A DNA stretch of 64,000 bases from Rugalucina vietnamica (lineage: Eukaryota; Mollusca; Bivalvia; Lucinida; Lucinidae), in contig OZ024873.1 in the NCBI GenBank assembly GCA_964017185.1, positions 45,246,760 through 45,310,759 on the forward strand. The letters are read 5' to 3'. This document shows, in pieces, positions 37,001 through 52,000 of this stretch. The position numbers were made by a program, and so were the translations under genes. The notes beneath the pieces were generated by a model. It did no database searches, was not told the origin of the DNA, and saw only the letters and a list, made by a program, of their open reading frames with translations. Within the stretch, counting starts at the first letter, position 1. Every line of letters begins with the position of its first letter.

Positions 37001-40000
37001 TGATAAGATGCATTTCATACATTTTCTTCGCAAAAAAAAGGGCAATAATGCGATGTTTTCAAATGATTTTGATGGAAATACGAACAATTCATATATAGTC
37101 AGATAGCTGCCATATTGATGACGTCATAAATCGACTCTGACGTGGCTGTAAGTGCAACGAACAGGTTTAATGTTATACATGTACCCCATAGATAAGTTTT
37201 ATATAGGTCGCCATAAATCGTCAAAAAAATCGCACGAGATTACCATTCCACATTGACTATTACCCATAATTCATGTTTTCAGTAAATATATTTATATCAC
37301 TGAATGCCACAATTTTTTTTTACTTGAAAACAAGTGTGACTACTAAATCCTGAATAGGCATGCTGGCAAGTAATTCAATCCAAAGTTATCTACAGCTATC
37401 TGACACTCACCCTTCCATAGAATACCCATCTCTGCTGTGTGGTCCTGAGCCCGGGTACATAGTGCCATCATCAGCCTGCATCAGGGCTGCAGTCATACCA
37501 CTGACACCCCCTGATCCTGGTCCTGGTCTACCCTGCCCACCATGACCATTCAGGTCCAACAGCAATGACTTGATTATCTAGAAACAAATAGCATGCAGTA
37601 CACAATAAAATGAGCCTCGACATGAGAAAACTGGTCTTCGGTGTTTCTGACCAGGTCGACACAAACCAGTCTGTACAGCCTCAGAAGCAGGCTAGAAGCT
37701 TGAAATTTCGGATTTAAGTGGAAGAGAAATTGTACTATCAGTGCAGCAAAAATAGAGGCACTGATCAGCTTCACAGTTACTGGTTTTCTCACGATGCGGC
37801 TCAAATATGCAAATATTATACCAGGAATTGAAAAAGTGATTTCAAGGACCTGACTAAAGCTAGTATCTCACTGGCATGTGAATTTCTCGTGACTGTTTTG
37901 CAAATTCGCACAACATTTGTGTGAGTGTCACATGAATAATACACGAAATATTTCGTAGGACTGTCGCGCGACGTTCGTGCGAGTGTCGCGAACCTGTTGC
38001 TGCAAAATTTTACCATGCGAAATTTTCGCGACACTCGTACGAATGTCGTGCGAGTGTCCTACGACGGTCGCACAACAGTCTTGAGAAAACATGCAAACAC
38101 CTCGCGACTATCTGGCGAGAAAATCAAACTAAGCGACATTCGTACGAATGTCGTGCGACACTCTCACGATTGTCGTGCGACTGTCACACGAATGAAAATG
38201 AAATTAAGCTACATTCGTAGGAAAGTCGTGAGACACTCTTTCAAAATTAGTCCGAAATTCGCGAATTAGTCGCATAATTGTCCATTCAATGAGACTGCAA
38301 TGTGAAAGTTGTGTTTATATCGTTAATCTTTGTCGCGAAATAGTCTCAAACTATTTGCGAACTAGTCTCCAGTTGTTGCATTCCAATGAGATAGGGGCTT
38401 AAGCACTTTCTAGGTATCATTTTATGCAATTTTTAGGAACTGAAGCATATATTTAACATTTGAGTCTCAAGTCCTGGGCCCTGTTGCATAAAACTTGATT
38501 AACTCTTAATTGCAGGTTAAAGTTCCAATTAACTTAATGACAGCTTTATTCCTGCTGCATTTTTGTCTATGAAAATCAACACTAGTGTATTCTTAAAGCT
38601 GCCATTAGCTAATGTAGCTCCAGAGGTACTTTAAAAAAATTGTTTTATGCAGCAGAAAATTAATGCCATCTTTACTAAGAGAGTTTTTGAACTTAATGGC
38701 AACTTAGGGTTTAAAGACAGCTTAAGTTCATGCAACAGGGCCCAGCTGATATGTACCACATCAAAACGCAAACTTGAGAATGATATTTTTTGATGTGGCT
38801 AACTGTAGTAAGATATTATACACATATCTTCCATGGCTAAGAGCCTAAGATACATGTACATGTTTCTTGGAAGTTTGGTACCAGTTTCAATTTTTTGAAA
38901 CCTTTGTAAATACAAACATTTGAGCCGCCCCATGGGAAAACCAACAATCTGCATAGGCGAAAACAAAGGCGCAGATCAGCTTCGCGGTAACCGCGAAGCT
39001 GATCAGCGCCTTTGTTTTCGCTACACGTATAGTACACTTCCTCTTCTTCCTAAATCCAAAATTTCAAGCTTCTAGCCTGCTTCTGTGCTTGTACAGGCCT
39101 GTTTGTGTCGGACCTGTACGGAAACCACAATGTTGGTTTTCCCACAAGGTGGCTCATTTGTTAGACTACCTTCAAGTCCCTCTTAAACTTGTCCATCATC
39201 TGATGTTGCTGTGCCTGTATCTGACCTATCTCTGTCTTCAGTTCATTCCTCAGAGTCTGAATAGATGAGTTGAATGTACTCATGTTGACCATCTTACCAC
39301 CAGGTGAGTTCTTTCTAATAGTTGCTTCCTCTTCTCCTTCTTCTTGGAGTTGTTCCTAAAATAAGGGAACTTGTAACACCACAGGACATTTACATTCTAC
39401 AAGCTAAAAAATTGTCCAAATTGCCATAAAACCCCTTCTTCTGAGTCGCTGAGTGTAGCGAAGCATTAGCTATGCTCAGCGAATCAGAAATGGGGTTTCT
39501 AGGAACATTGCGGCTATTTGTTCTGCACACTAAATGTCAATGTCCTGTGGTATGATGCATCAATTTGTATTGATGATTATATTTGTATAAAACATTGCTG
39601 AAATACCAAGATAATCATATATGAGCCTGTGAGTGAGAAAACCAACAATTTGTGTTCTGACCAGGTCCGATACAAACGGGCCTGTACAGTCACAGAAGCA
39701 GACTGGAAGCTTGAAATTTCGGCTTTAAGTAGAAGAGGGATTGTACTATTTGTGTAGGGAAAACAAAGGCGCCAATCAGCTGTGCAGTTACTGCACAGCT
39801 GATCTGCACCCTTGTTTTCACCTATGCAGATTGTTGGTTTTCCCATGCGGCGGCTCATATTGCACTTTTCTTCGAATTTCAGAAAATGAATAAGAAAAGG
39901 AGGTAAATAAGTCTTTACTTTGTTCATTTGATTTAGTGCTTTTAAAAAATCTTCTGAAAGCAGCAAAAGTCAATTTGTTGGAACCATAAAACTCATTCTA

Positions 40001-43000
40001 ACCAGACATTACCAGGACAGCCAAACCACTGTCTGATACTAAAATATATCTTAGGTCTTGATCACCATGCAATTTAGTAACAGGTGCAACTCATAAACAA
40101 TTCATTCCCATATTTTTCTACTGAAAATTCTTATTTCTCTTGTGCCCAAGATAGTATTACCCCTATGATCTTTAGAGCCAGTTTTGAGAGATCAAACTTG
40201 TCACACTAGAAAGATATGCTGATCACTAGCATTGTAGACACACACCGCTAGGATGAATGTATGAAAAATGTTAAAACTTAAAAGATGAGACCGCAATGAC
40301 AGAACAATTTGCTTTTTTTGTGTGTGTGTTTATTTATGATTGTGTTTATAGAAAAATCTAAATCTATATCAGTGGAATGTTACAATGGACTATTAATGAA
40401 ATGTTAAATTAGCTATATATGATACCTAACTAATGTAAAGGTTTTGGTATAGATCAGATGCTTTCAATTTTCTTTGTAACCAATGAAACACATTTCATGC
40501 ACATTACTGTTCATATTTTTACATATTGTTTTTAGCAATGTCTTAAAATGTGAAGCTTTACCACCAAATCAAATGTTTTCAGTGATAACTTGAAGAAACA
40601 CTCAGTGAAAACTTAACTGAAAAGTGTTTGTGCCTTTCAGATTTTGAAGAAAATTAAAAAAGAGAAAAATCACAAAACCTATGCATACCTTCCACCTTCC
40701 GTTAGTCAGTGGCTTGAAGTTCTCATCAAAGGACTTAGGAGCAAAAGGAATCAACCTATTAGCACTTTACCCAAGATAGGAAGGGATGAGGATACAGAGG
40801 AGGTCATTAATACACCAGAGGACCGATAGTCCTGAGAATGCTCATCTGAGATTTGGTCTTAGAAAAATGACATTTGGCTTCAGTCATTCTAGTCAATGTT
40901 AAAAATAACTTTGACCATGAATACTCACATGACTTCATTAACTTAGAAAACTGCGTGTGCATAGACTTTGCCCCAGGACAGGGGCAGACAAACCCTAGGG
41001 GCTAATTTTTTCACCAACATAAATATCCTGTCCATTTTCCTATTCCCAGCAAGTTTTTCCCCAAATTATTGGCTTTACTTTCCTCTTTTATTGCACACCA
41101 ATGGGTCGGACCTCAGAAAGACGTGAGAATCCAATGGGCGGTCTGCTTTAATAGGAGTAGGAAATGTCATTTCAATAAAGCATCAAAACTTCAGACATTT
41201 AGACATATTTGAGCCACAACGAGAAAACCGGTCTTCAAGGTTTCTGACCTGGTCTGACAAAAACCAAGCTGTACAAGCACTGAAGATGGCTAGAGGCTGG
41301 AAATTTTGGAATTAGAAAGTAGAGGATTTGTACTATCTGTGTAGTGAAAACAAAGGTGCTGATCAGCTGTGCAGTTATAGCACAGCTGATCTGCGCCTTT
41401 GTTTTCGCATAGGGAAAATCCAGTTTTCTCATGACACATCTCATATCACTGTTAGCTAAAGTTTGGGTCAATAGTTTAAGAGGTGGTTCATTTCAGAGGT
41501 TTTGAAATTAACTATGATCTAGACAAATGCTACTTCAAATTTAGCTATTTATACATTAATTAGTATCTTGCTGCAACCTTTGGAAGTTGTTGCTGCAACC
41601 TTAGAAGTTATATCAGGATTTCATAGCCTTCACCATTGTGAAACTGAAACTTCAAACAGCAGAGTTTCTTTCAAGATATACTACCTTAAGCTGTCCCTAA
41701 TGAGAATGACAGAAATGTGAAACTGTGATACCATGATTTGTTTGTTTGTTTTCTGTGATCAAATGTTCCTGTTGACTCTATATTGTACAAAATTTAACAC
41801 CTGTTTTAATGTCAACGTTCAATGTGATGAAAAATTATTCATAGGAAGCACGGTGGCGTAGTGGTAGAGCGTCCGACTCCAAATCGAGAGGTCCTGAGAT
41901 CGATCCCAACAAAACACATTAACTCCCTACAGTACAGGTTAAACCCAGAAAGCGTTGGCTCCATCCCGACATGACTGAACCAGAGGACCATTGGTCCTGT
42001 AAACGCTCACCTGAGATCTGTTTCATATACCAATAAACATATTTTAATATTATGGTATTTAACCCCAGTGATGGGGGCAGATGAAGCCCTTGGGCCATTT
42101 TCTTTTTTCAGAATAATCAATATTCTGTCCATTTGCCAATTTCCTGCTGATTTTCCCCTTCAAATAACATTCTAAAAGCAGATGAGCCCCTGGGGTCCAT
42201 TTTTTTTTCAGAATCATTAAAATTCAGTCCCACTGCCCATTTCCTGCAAGACTTTCACTTAAAATGACATTTTAAAAGTTTTCCCCATTCAAATGCATTG
42301 ACGACCTATGTAAACCTTGCCATAAAATAGGTCAAGGTCACCACAGGGTCATGATTTATATATACATTGTAGTACTTGAGTCATCCATACTTCATGCAAA
42401 GTTTCGTTGAAATCGGTTCACCGGTTCTGGAGAAGAAGATATTTTAAGGGTTTTTACCATATATGGGCATGGCAGCCATCTTGGTCATGTGACCTGGATT
42501 ACTTATATACACATTGGTTCCCACTTCCTACAGATGCTTCATATAAAATTTGGCTTTGATTGGCCAAGTGGTTTCAGAGAAAAAAATCTTCGAAAAGTGT
42601 GTATGGACGACAGACCGGCCAAGGTCAAGAGATGACCTTGACCTAAATTAATCATATACCTTCATCTAATCCATTAGTTGTTTGCATCTACCACTTTTCA
42701 GATCCCAGGCTGCAATAGTTTTCAAAAAATTTCCACTTTTCCCATTATAAGTCTATGGAAATTTAAAGTTACCATAGCAACCAGAGTTCTTATCCGACTG
42801 AAATAAAAAACACAAATTATGTAGAGGCTACTGTCAGGAACATGTATACAAAGTACAGGATTCATCCACTTGACAGTTTCTGAGGAGAAGATTTTTGAAT
42901 GTTTTTTTTTTTTTTTTTCAAAATTTTGCCCCTTATGGGGCCCCAGCAACCAATCAAAATAAAGGATTAGGACAAAACTCGCAAGAAACGTCAAACACTA

Positions 43001-46000
43001 CTCAATAAACATTTCTGCAAAAACAAAATTCAAATGTCTGCAATTTTAGTGGAAAAATAGCCGATTTCCACTTTTCCCATTATAAGTCTATGGAAACTTT
43101 AAGTTGCCATAGCAACCAGAGTTCTTATCCGCCTGGAATAAAAAACACAAATTATGTAGAGGCCACTGTCAGGAACATGTATACAAAGTACAGGCTTCAT
43201 CCCCTTCACAGTTTCTGAGAAGAAGATTTTTGAATGTTTTTCAAAATTTTGCCCTATATGGGGCCCCTGCAACCAATCAAAATGAAGGATTAGGACAAAA
43301 GTCACAAGAAACGTAGAGGACTACTCAATAAACATTTCTACAAAAACAAAATTCAAATATCTCCAACAAGACAGCAAAAACTGGCAATTTTCACTTTTTT
43401 CCATTATAAGTCTATGGGAAGCATAAGTTGCCATAGCAACCAGAGTCCTTATCCGATCAAAACAAAAAACACAATTATTCTTTCCCCCTACCTGTAGATG
43501 GTGTATGTGTAATATGAGAACAATCGGCCCAGCAGTTTCAGAGAAGAAGATCTTTGAAATTGTGGACGACGGACGACGGACGACGGACGACGGACGGACG
43601 GACGACGGAGCATGGGTATACTATAAGCTCACCTATGAGCCTTCGGCTCAGGTGAGCTAAAAATTGTTGACTAGGACCTTAAGCCTCAAAACAAACAAAC
43701 AAAAATTATTCCTCTGTCATCAACTTTTCATAAATTTTTAACATTAAAATGCCTTTACAATCAAGTAGATGCTTTCAATTTGTTTTGAATTTCTTAGAAT
43801 CTCACTATGTTGAATCACCTCCATCTCACTGTGAATCTCTGTACTTTATCAAAATCACATACACAAGTTAAACATTGAGCACTTCAGCTAGCTATGAACA
43901 ACTCACCTGTCATTGACTTACAATTAATAAGTGATAAAAATGCTATAAAAACTTATAATTTACCCTAAATACTAGTTAAATTTTTTCTCTCTCATTTTTA
44001 CATCCTTTCAATGGTCTTCAATATTAGTTTAGCTCATATGAGATGGGAGAATCCCCCCAAAAAACCACCTGGCACACCCTCAAGCAGAACTTGGCCTGTC
44101 TCACATATGCCCCATGTGAGGCTGAAACCCACACTGGACACAGCAGTGAGATAATTGAATGATTAAGAGGAATCAGTGACCTTAACTACTGAGTCAGTCA
44201 TGAGAGCCGCCAATTTGGTATTTTAGGTAGAGCAAGCACTTTTTGGTATTGTATGAGTATCTATGACCTGTGAAAAGCGTGCCCTTTAAGACTTGAGCCT
44301 TCGCATGAGAAAAGCAACAATTTGCATATGCGAAAACAAAGGCTCAGATCAGCTTTGCAGTAACTGCGAAGCTGATCAGTGCCTTTGTTTTCACTACACA
44401 GATAGTATAATTCCTCTACTTTCTAAATACAAACTTTCCAGCCTCTAGCCAACTTCTCGTTTTGTGTCTGACCTGTTCTAAAACCACATTGTTGGTTTTC
44501 TCATGAAGTTGCTCACTCACCAGAGCTGATTTTTCTTCATCTTCCATTCCAAACTGGTCATGCCATTTCTCCAACAGATCATCCATCTGGTCCTGAAATA
44601 GTACACATTCAGTATTATCATTGTTTATTTGCTTGTTTTGAGGTTCAACATCCCAGTCAACAATTTTTCAGTCATGTCGGGAGATAGCCACCGCTTCCTG
44701 GGTATTAACCAGTGCTCTGGGTAGTTAGCATGCATTGCTGAGGTACACAACATGGCAGCTGTAACAATGTGTCGCTGGTGGGGATTGATCCCAGGACCTC
44801 TCGATTCAGGGTCTGATGCTCTATCACTATGCCACTGCCCCCCACACCCCTTATAAGAGATCCACATCACGATAACATGTCCATATAATGTCCTTATACC
44901 CCACTTTTATATAGCAAATTTGGGGTATACCTATTTTTTGTTGTTTTGCTTCGAAAACATAGATTGTGGGTACTCGTTAGAACCGCCTTGCCGAAGCAAT
45001 TCTAATGTGTACCCATAATCTATGTTTTGACCAAAAATAAGAGAAATACATGAGGACCAATGGTCCAGTAAACGCTCACCTGAGTCTGCTGCATATACCA
45101 ATAAACATGTTTGAATATTATTGTATTTAACCCCAGTGCAGGGGCAGATGAAGCCCTTGGGCGGTTTTCCTTTTTTCAGAATAATCAATATTCTGTCCAT
45201 TTGCCAATTTCTTGGCTCTTGCTGGCTTTTCCCTTCAAATGACATTTTAACAGTTTTTCCCATTCAAATGCATGGGCAACCCATGTTGACCTTGCCATAA
45301 ACTTGGTCAAGGTCATCACAGGGTCATGATTTATATATACATTGTAGTACTTTAACCATGGATGCTTCACACCAAGTTTCATTGAAATCAATCTATTGGT
45401 TTCAGAGAAGAAGATATTTGAAGGGTTTTTACCATATATGGGCATGGCGGCCATCTTGGTCATGTGACCTAGATTATTAATATACACATTGGTTCCCCCA
45501 TCCTATAGATGCTTCACATGAAATTTGGCTTCAATTGGCCAAGTGGTTTCAGAGGAGAAGATGTTTGAATGTTATGGTAATATACATGTATGTTGCCCCG
45601 GGGTGTGGGCATATGAGCCCTTAGGTCCATTTTTTTCAGAATCATTAATATTTAGTCCTACTACCCATTTCCTGCAAGATTTTCACCTCAAATGACTTTT
45701 TAAAAGTTTTTCCCATTCCAATGCATTGGCGACCTATGTTGACCTTGTCGTAAAATAGGTCAAGGTCACCACAGGGTCATGATTTATATATACATTGTAG
45801 TACTTCAGCCATTGGTGCTTAATGCCAAGTTTCTTTGAAATCGGTCCACCAAATTCGGAGAAGAAGATTTTTGACGGGTTTTTACCATATATGGGCATGG
45901 CAGCCACCTTGGTCATGTGCACTAGATAATTTATATATACATTAATTCCCCCATTCCATAGATGCTTCACATAAAATTTGGCTTTGAGTCGCCAAGTGGT

Positions 46001-49000
46001 TTCAGAGGAGAAGATGTTTGAATATTATGGAGATATACACGTATATTGCCCCGGGGTGGGGGCAGATGAGCCCCTGGGGTCCAATTTTTTTCAGAATCAT
46101 TAATATTCAGACCTACTGCCCATTTCCTGCAAGACTTTCACTTTTAATGACATTTAAAAGTTTTCCCCATTCAAATGCATTGGCGACCTATGTTGACCTT
46201 GCCGTAAAATAGGTCAAGGTCATCCTAAGGTCATTATTTATATACACATTGTGGACCTTGAGTCACTTATGCTACATGCCAAGTTTCAAGATCCTAGGCT
46301 TTTGGGTTCTGGAGAAGAAAATTTTTAAAGGTCTTTACCATATATGGGCATGGCGGCCATCTTGGTCATGTGACCTGGATTAGTTATATACACATTGGTT
46401 CCCCCTTCCTATAGATGCTTCATATAAAATTTGGCTTTGATTGGCCAAGCGGTTTCAGAGGAGATGATGTTTGAATATTATGGAGATATACATGTATATT
46501 GCCCCGGGGTGGGGGCATATGAGCCCCTGGGGTCCAATTTGTTTCAGAATCATAGATATTCAGCCCTACTGCCCATTTCCTGCAAGACTTTCACTTTAAA
46601 TGACATTTTAAAAGTTTTCCCCATTCAAATGCATTGGCGACCTATGTTGACCTTGCCGTAAAATAGGTCAAGGTCATCTTAAGGTCATTATTTATATACA
46701 CATTGTGGACCTTGAGTCACTTATGCTACATGCCAAGTTTCAAGATCCTAGGCCTTTGGGTTCTGGAGAAGAAGATTTTTAAAGGTTTTTACCATATATG
46801 GGCATGGCGGCCATCTTGGTCATGTGACCTGTATTATTTATATATACATTGTTTCCCCCTTTCTATAGATGCTTCATATAAAATTTGGCTTTGATTGGCC
46901 AAGTGGTTTCAGAGAAGAAGATCTTTGAAATTGTGGACGGACGACAGACGGACGATGGACGGACGGACGCCGGATCATGGCCATCCTATAAGCTCACCTT
47001 GAGAGCCTAACAGCTCAGGTGAGCTAATAAAAAAATTTCCAATGAAATTTTCAATTTTTACAAATGTAAAAAAATCATGGGCGTGTTTTCATAAAGATAT
47101 CGACATAGAGTGAATGATCTAGAGATGTTGAATAAAGAATACGTGGGTGATCCAAGAAGTAATGCGAACACAACTGTATTTTACTAACCAACGCAGATAC
47201 ATTTAAATAATTTGGCATGTGTACACGTGTATATATGTGCAGTAATTAGGTGTAATGTCATGAAGTTTGGATGACGAATTGAGATTTAAGGAATGTTTGA
47301 TTTGTCGACCCGAAGTCGACATGGACGCGAAATTGACTGAAAACGTCAATTTTGTTAGGGGTACGGGGAAAGATTTTGTGCTCCAATTTATTAAATTGAC
47401 ATTTATATACATACAAATCATATAAGTTGTGTTATATATGCCTTATGTTTGGAAATAATAGAGAAACCGAAATGCAAAGATCAGCAGGGACTATTCTATG
47501 TTGCCTAGCAACGGCATCTAACAAAAATATCACAATTTCCACGAAGTACGACAAATACCTATAATTCGTGCGTATATTTGACTCCGATCAGATTGTAAAT
47601 ATCGATATTTATGCCCACAGCCTATCACAACGAAGAATTTCTATTCAAAAAATGAATATTGTATGGAATTTAAACTTTTTGGTTAAGTAGAATGGACGCT
47701 GATGAAAATGCGGAGATTTTGAGAGATGAAAATTGACTCAAATTCTAGGGGGTACAGATAGCCAATCCTCAATAATTTGCGTTGTGTTAAACCCATAAAG
47801 GTATGTGCTGTAAACCTATTCAAGGGATTATTGTACTTTGGAATAAAACGATTATTGACGTTATTGTGCTTTGTATATGCAACTGCAGTGCATAAATAAA
47901 ATCCATTTTAATCGTGGCCAAGGTCGTTTACCTTGCATTCTCTTGTTGCTAGGCAACGAGGGTTGCTATGTGATTCAGTCAAAATAGCAATTGGATCTGG
48001 AAAATTCGATAATGCATCATAATTCTGATGTAAACTATCTTGAAAAATGGCAATGGTGAAAGAAATTACACATGAGTTCGCATTACTTCTTGGATCACCC
48101 TCGTATGCTTATTTTCCTCAATTTCCAAGCAAACTGTACATTCACAAACCTTAATTTGTAGAGTAGCTTTCTTCAAATCTTCCCCACCTTCTTCTGTCAT
48201 ATCATCATCATAGAATTCCTTGTATGGGGAGCAATTCTGTTCAATATAGTCGAGAAATTTGTTCTGTGAGCTGTCGCTCATGCCGTCCCAGAAACCCAAG
48301 ATCATTATGGCTTTTTGCATCACAGCATTGGCTTGACAGTTATCATACACTCTGAAATGGATCAGGAACTTATGCACCAGTCATTTGTAACCACACCCCC
48401 ATCCCCCCCCCCCCCCACACACACAGCATTGGCTTGACAGTTATCATACACTCTGAAATGGATCAAGAACTTATGCACCAGTCATTTGTAACCACGCCCC
48501 CACCCCCCCCCCCCCCACACACACACAGCATTGGCTTGACAGTTATCATACACTCTGAAATGGATCAGGAACTTATGCACCAGTCATTTGTAACCACGCC
48601 CCCACCCCCCACACACACAGCATTGGCTTGACAGTTATCATACACTCTGAAATGGATCAGGAACGTATGCACCAGTCATTTGTAACCACCCCCCCACCCC
48701 CCACACACACACACAGCATTGGCTTGACAGTTATCATACACTCTGAAATGGATCAGGAACTTATGCACCAGTCATTTGTAACCACGCCCCCCCCCCCCCC
48801 ACACACACACACAGCATTGGCTTGACAGTTATCATACACTCTGAAATGAAATGGATCAGGAACTTATGCACCAGTCATTTGTAACCACCCCCCCCCCACA
48901 CACACACAGCATTGGCTTGACAGTTATCATACACTCTGAAATGGATCAGGAACTTATGCACCAGTCATTTGTAACCACACCCCCCCCCCACACACACAGC

Positions 49001-52000
49001 ATTGGCTTGACAGTTATCATACACTCTGAAATGGATCAGGAACTTATGCACCAGTCATTTGTAACCACACCCCCACCCCACCCCCCCCACACACACACAG
49101 CATTGGCTTGACAGTTATCATACACTCTGAAATGGATCAGGAACTTATGCACCAGTCATTTGTAACCACACCCCCACCCCCCCACACACACAGCATTGGC
49201 TTGACAGTTATCATACACTCTGAAATGGATCAGGAACTTATGCACCAGTCATTTGTAACCCCCCCCCCCCCACACACACACAGCATTGGCTTGACAGTTA
49301 TCATACACTCTGAAATGGATCAGGAACTTATGCACCAGTCATTTGTAACCAAGCCCCCACCCCCCCCCCCCCACACACACACAGCATTGGCTTGACAGTT
49401 ATCATACACTCTGAAATGGATCAGGAACTTATGCACCAGTCATTTGTAACCAAGCCCCCACCCCCCCCCCCAACACACACACACAGCATTGGCTTGACAG
49501 TTATCATACACTCTGAAATGGATCAGGAACTAATGCACCAGTCATTTGTAACCACGCCCCCCCCCCCCCCCCACACACACACACAGCATTGGCTTGACAG
49601 TTATCATACACTCTGAAATGGATCAGGAACTTATGCACCAGTCATTTGTAACCACGCCCCACCCCCCCCACACACACAGCATTGGCTTGACAGTTATCAT
49701 ACACTCTGAAATGGATCAGGAACTTATGCACCAGTCATTTGTAACCACCCCACCCCCCCCCCACACACACAGCATTGGCTTGACAGTTATCATACACTCT
49801 GAAATGGATCAGGAACTTATGCACCAGTCATTTGTAACCACCCCTCCCCCCCCCCACACACACAGCATTGGCTTGACAGTTATCAAACACTCTGAAATGG
49901 ATCAGGAACTTATGCACCAGTCATTTGTAACCACACCCCCCCCCCCACACACACACAGCATTGGCTTGACAGTTATCATACACTCTGAAATGGATCAGGA
50001 ACTTATCCACCAGTCATTTGTAACCACACCCCCACCCCCCCCCACACACACACAGCATTGGCTTGACAGTTATCATACTCTCTGAAATGGATCAGGAACT
50101 TATGCACCAGTCATTTGTAACCACGCCCCCACCCCCCACCCCCCCCCCACACACACACAGCATTGGCTTGACAGTTATCATACACTCTGAAATGGATCAG
50201 GAACTTATGCATCAGTCATTTGTAACCACGCCCCCACCCCCCCCCCCCACACACACAGCATTGGCTTGACAGTTATCATACACTCTGAAATGGATCAGGA
50301 ACTTATGCACCAGTCATTTGTAACCACACCCCCACCCCACCCCCCCCCCCACACACACAGCATTGGCTTGACAGTTATCATACACTCTGAAATGGATCAG
50401 GAACTTATGCACCAGTCATTTGTAACCACACCCCCACCCCCCCACACACACAGCATTGGCTTGACAGTTATCATACACTCTGAAATGGATCAGGAACTTA
50501 TGCACCAGTCATTTGTAACCCCCCCCCCACACACACACACACAGCATTGGCTTGACAGTTATCATACACTCTGAAATGGATCAGGAACTTATGCACCAGT
50601 CATTTGTAACCAAGCCCCCACCCCCCCCCCCACACACACACACAGCATTGGCTTGACAGTTATCATACACTCTGAAATGGATCAGGAACTTATGCACCAG
50701 TCATTTGTAACCAAGCCCCCACCCCCCCCCCCCAACACACACACACAGCATTGGCTTGACAGTTATCATACACTCTGAAATGGATCAGGAACTAATGCAC
50801 CAGTCATTTGTAACCACGCCCCCACCCCCCCCCCCCCCACACACACACAGCATTGGCTTGACAGTTATCATACACTCTGAAATGGATCAGGAACTTATGC
50901 ACCAGTCATTTGTAACCACGCCCCACCCCACCCCACACACACAGCATTGGCTTGACAGTTATCATACACTCTGAAATGGATCAGGAACTTATGCACCAGT
51001 CATTTGTAACCACCCCACCCCCCCACACACACAGCATTGGCTTGACAGTTATCATACACTCTGAAATGGATCAGGAACTTATGCACCAGTCATTTGTAAC
51101 CACCCCTCCCCCCCCCCCACACACACAGCATTGGCTTGACAGTTATCAAACACTCTGAAATGGATCAGGAACTTATGCACCAGTCATTTGTAACCACACC
51201 CCCCCCCCCCACACACACACAGCATTGGCTTGACAGTTATCATACACTCTGAAATGGATCAGGAACTTATGCACCAGTCATTTGTAACCACGCCCCCACC
51301 CCCCCCCCCCCACACACACAGCATTGGCTTGACAGTTATCATACACTCTGAAATGGATCAGGAACTTATCCACCAGTCATTTGTAACCACACCCCCACCC
51401 CCCCCACACACACACAGCATTGGCTTGACAGTTATCATACTCTCTGAAATGGATCAGGAACTTATGCACCAGTCATTTGTAACCACGCCCCCACCCCCCA
51501 CCCCCCCCCCACACACACAGCATTGGCTTGACAGTTATCATACACTCTGAAATGGATCAGGAACTTATGCATCAGTCATTTGTAACCACGCCCCCACCCC
51601 CCACCCCCCCCCCCCCACACACACAGCATTGGCTTGACAGTTATCATACACTCTGAAATGGATCAGGAACTTATGCACCAGTCATCATTTGTAAACACAC
51701 CCCCCCCCCCCACACACACACACAGCATTGGCTTGACAGTTATCATACACTCTGAAATGGATCAGGAACTTATGCACCAGTCATTTGTAACCACACCCCC
51801 CACACACACACAGCATTGGCTTGACAGTTATCATACACTCTGAAATGGATCAGGAACTTATGCACCAGTCATTTGTAACCACACCCCCACCCCACCCCCC
51901 CCCACACACACAGCATTGGCTTGACAGTTATCATACACTCTGAAATGGATCAGGAACTTATGCACCAGTCATTTGTAACCACACCCCCACCCCCCCCCAC

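Noticed and set aside
37997-38269. Arg/Thr-rich protein with repeated DTRTNVVR
   Set aside because: Lies wholly within a MITE-like element made of short TCGTGCGA repeats.
41844-41910. Functional tRNA gene
   Set aside because: Same reasoning: tRNA-like head of a SINE whose tail is found after the nested insertion.
45185-45970. Protein-like frames with NIFFSETNR and VYINHDPVMTLT
   Set aside because: Antisense frames of the interspersed repeat; they recur with indels in every unit and have no start or splice consistency.
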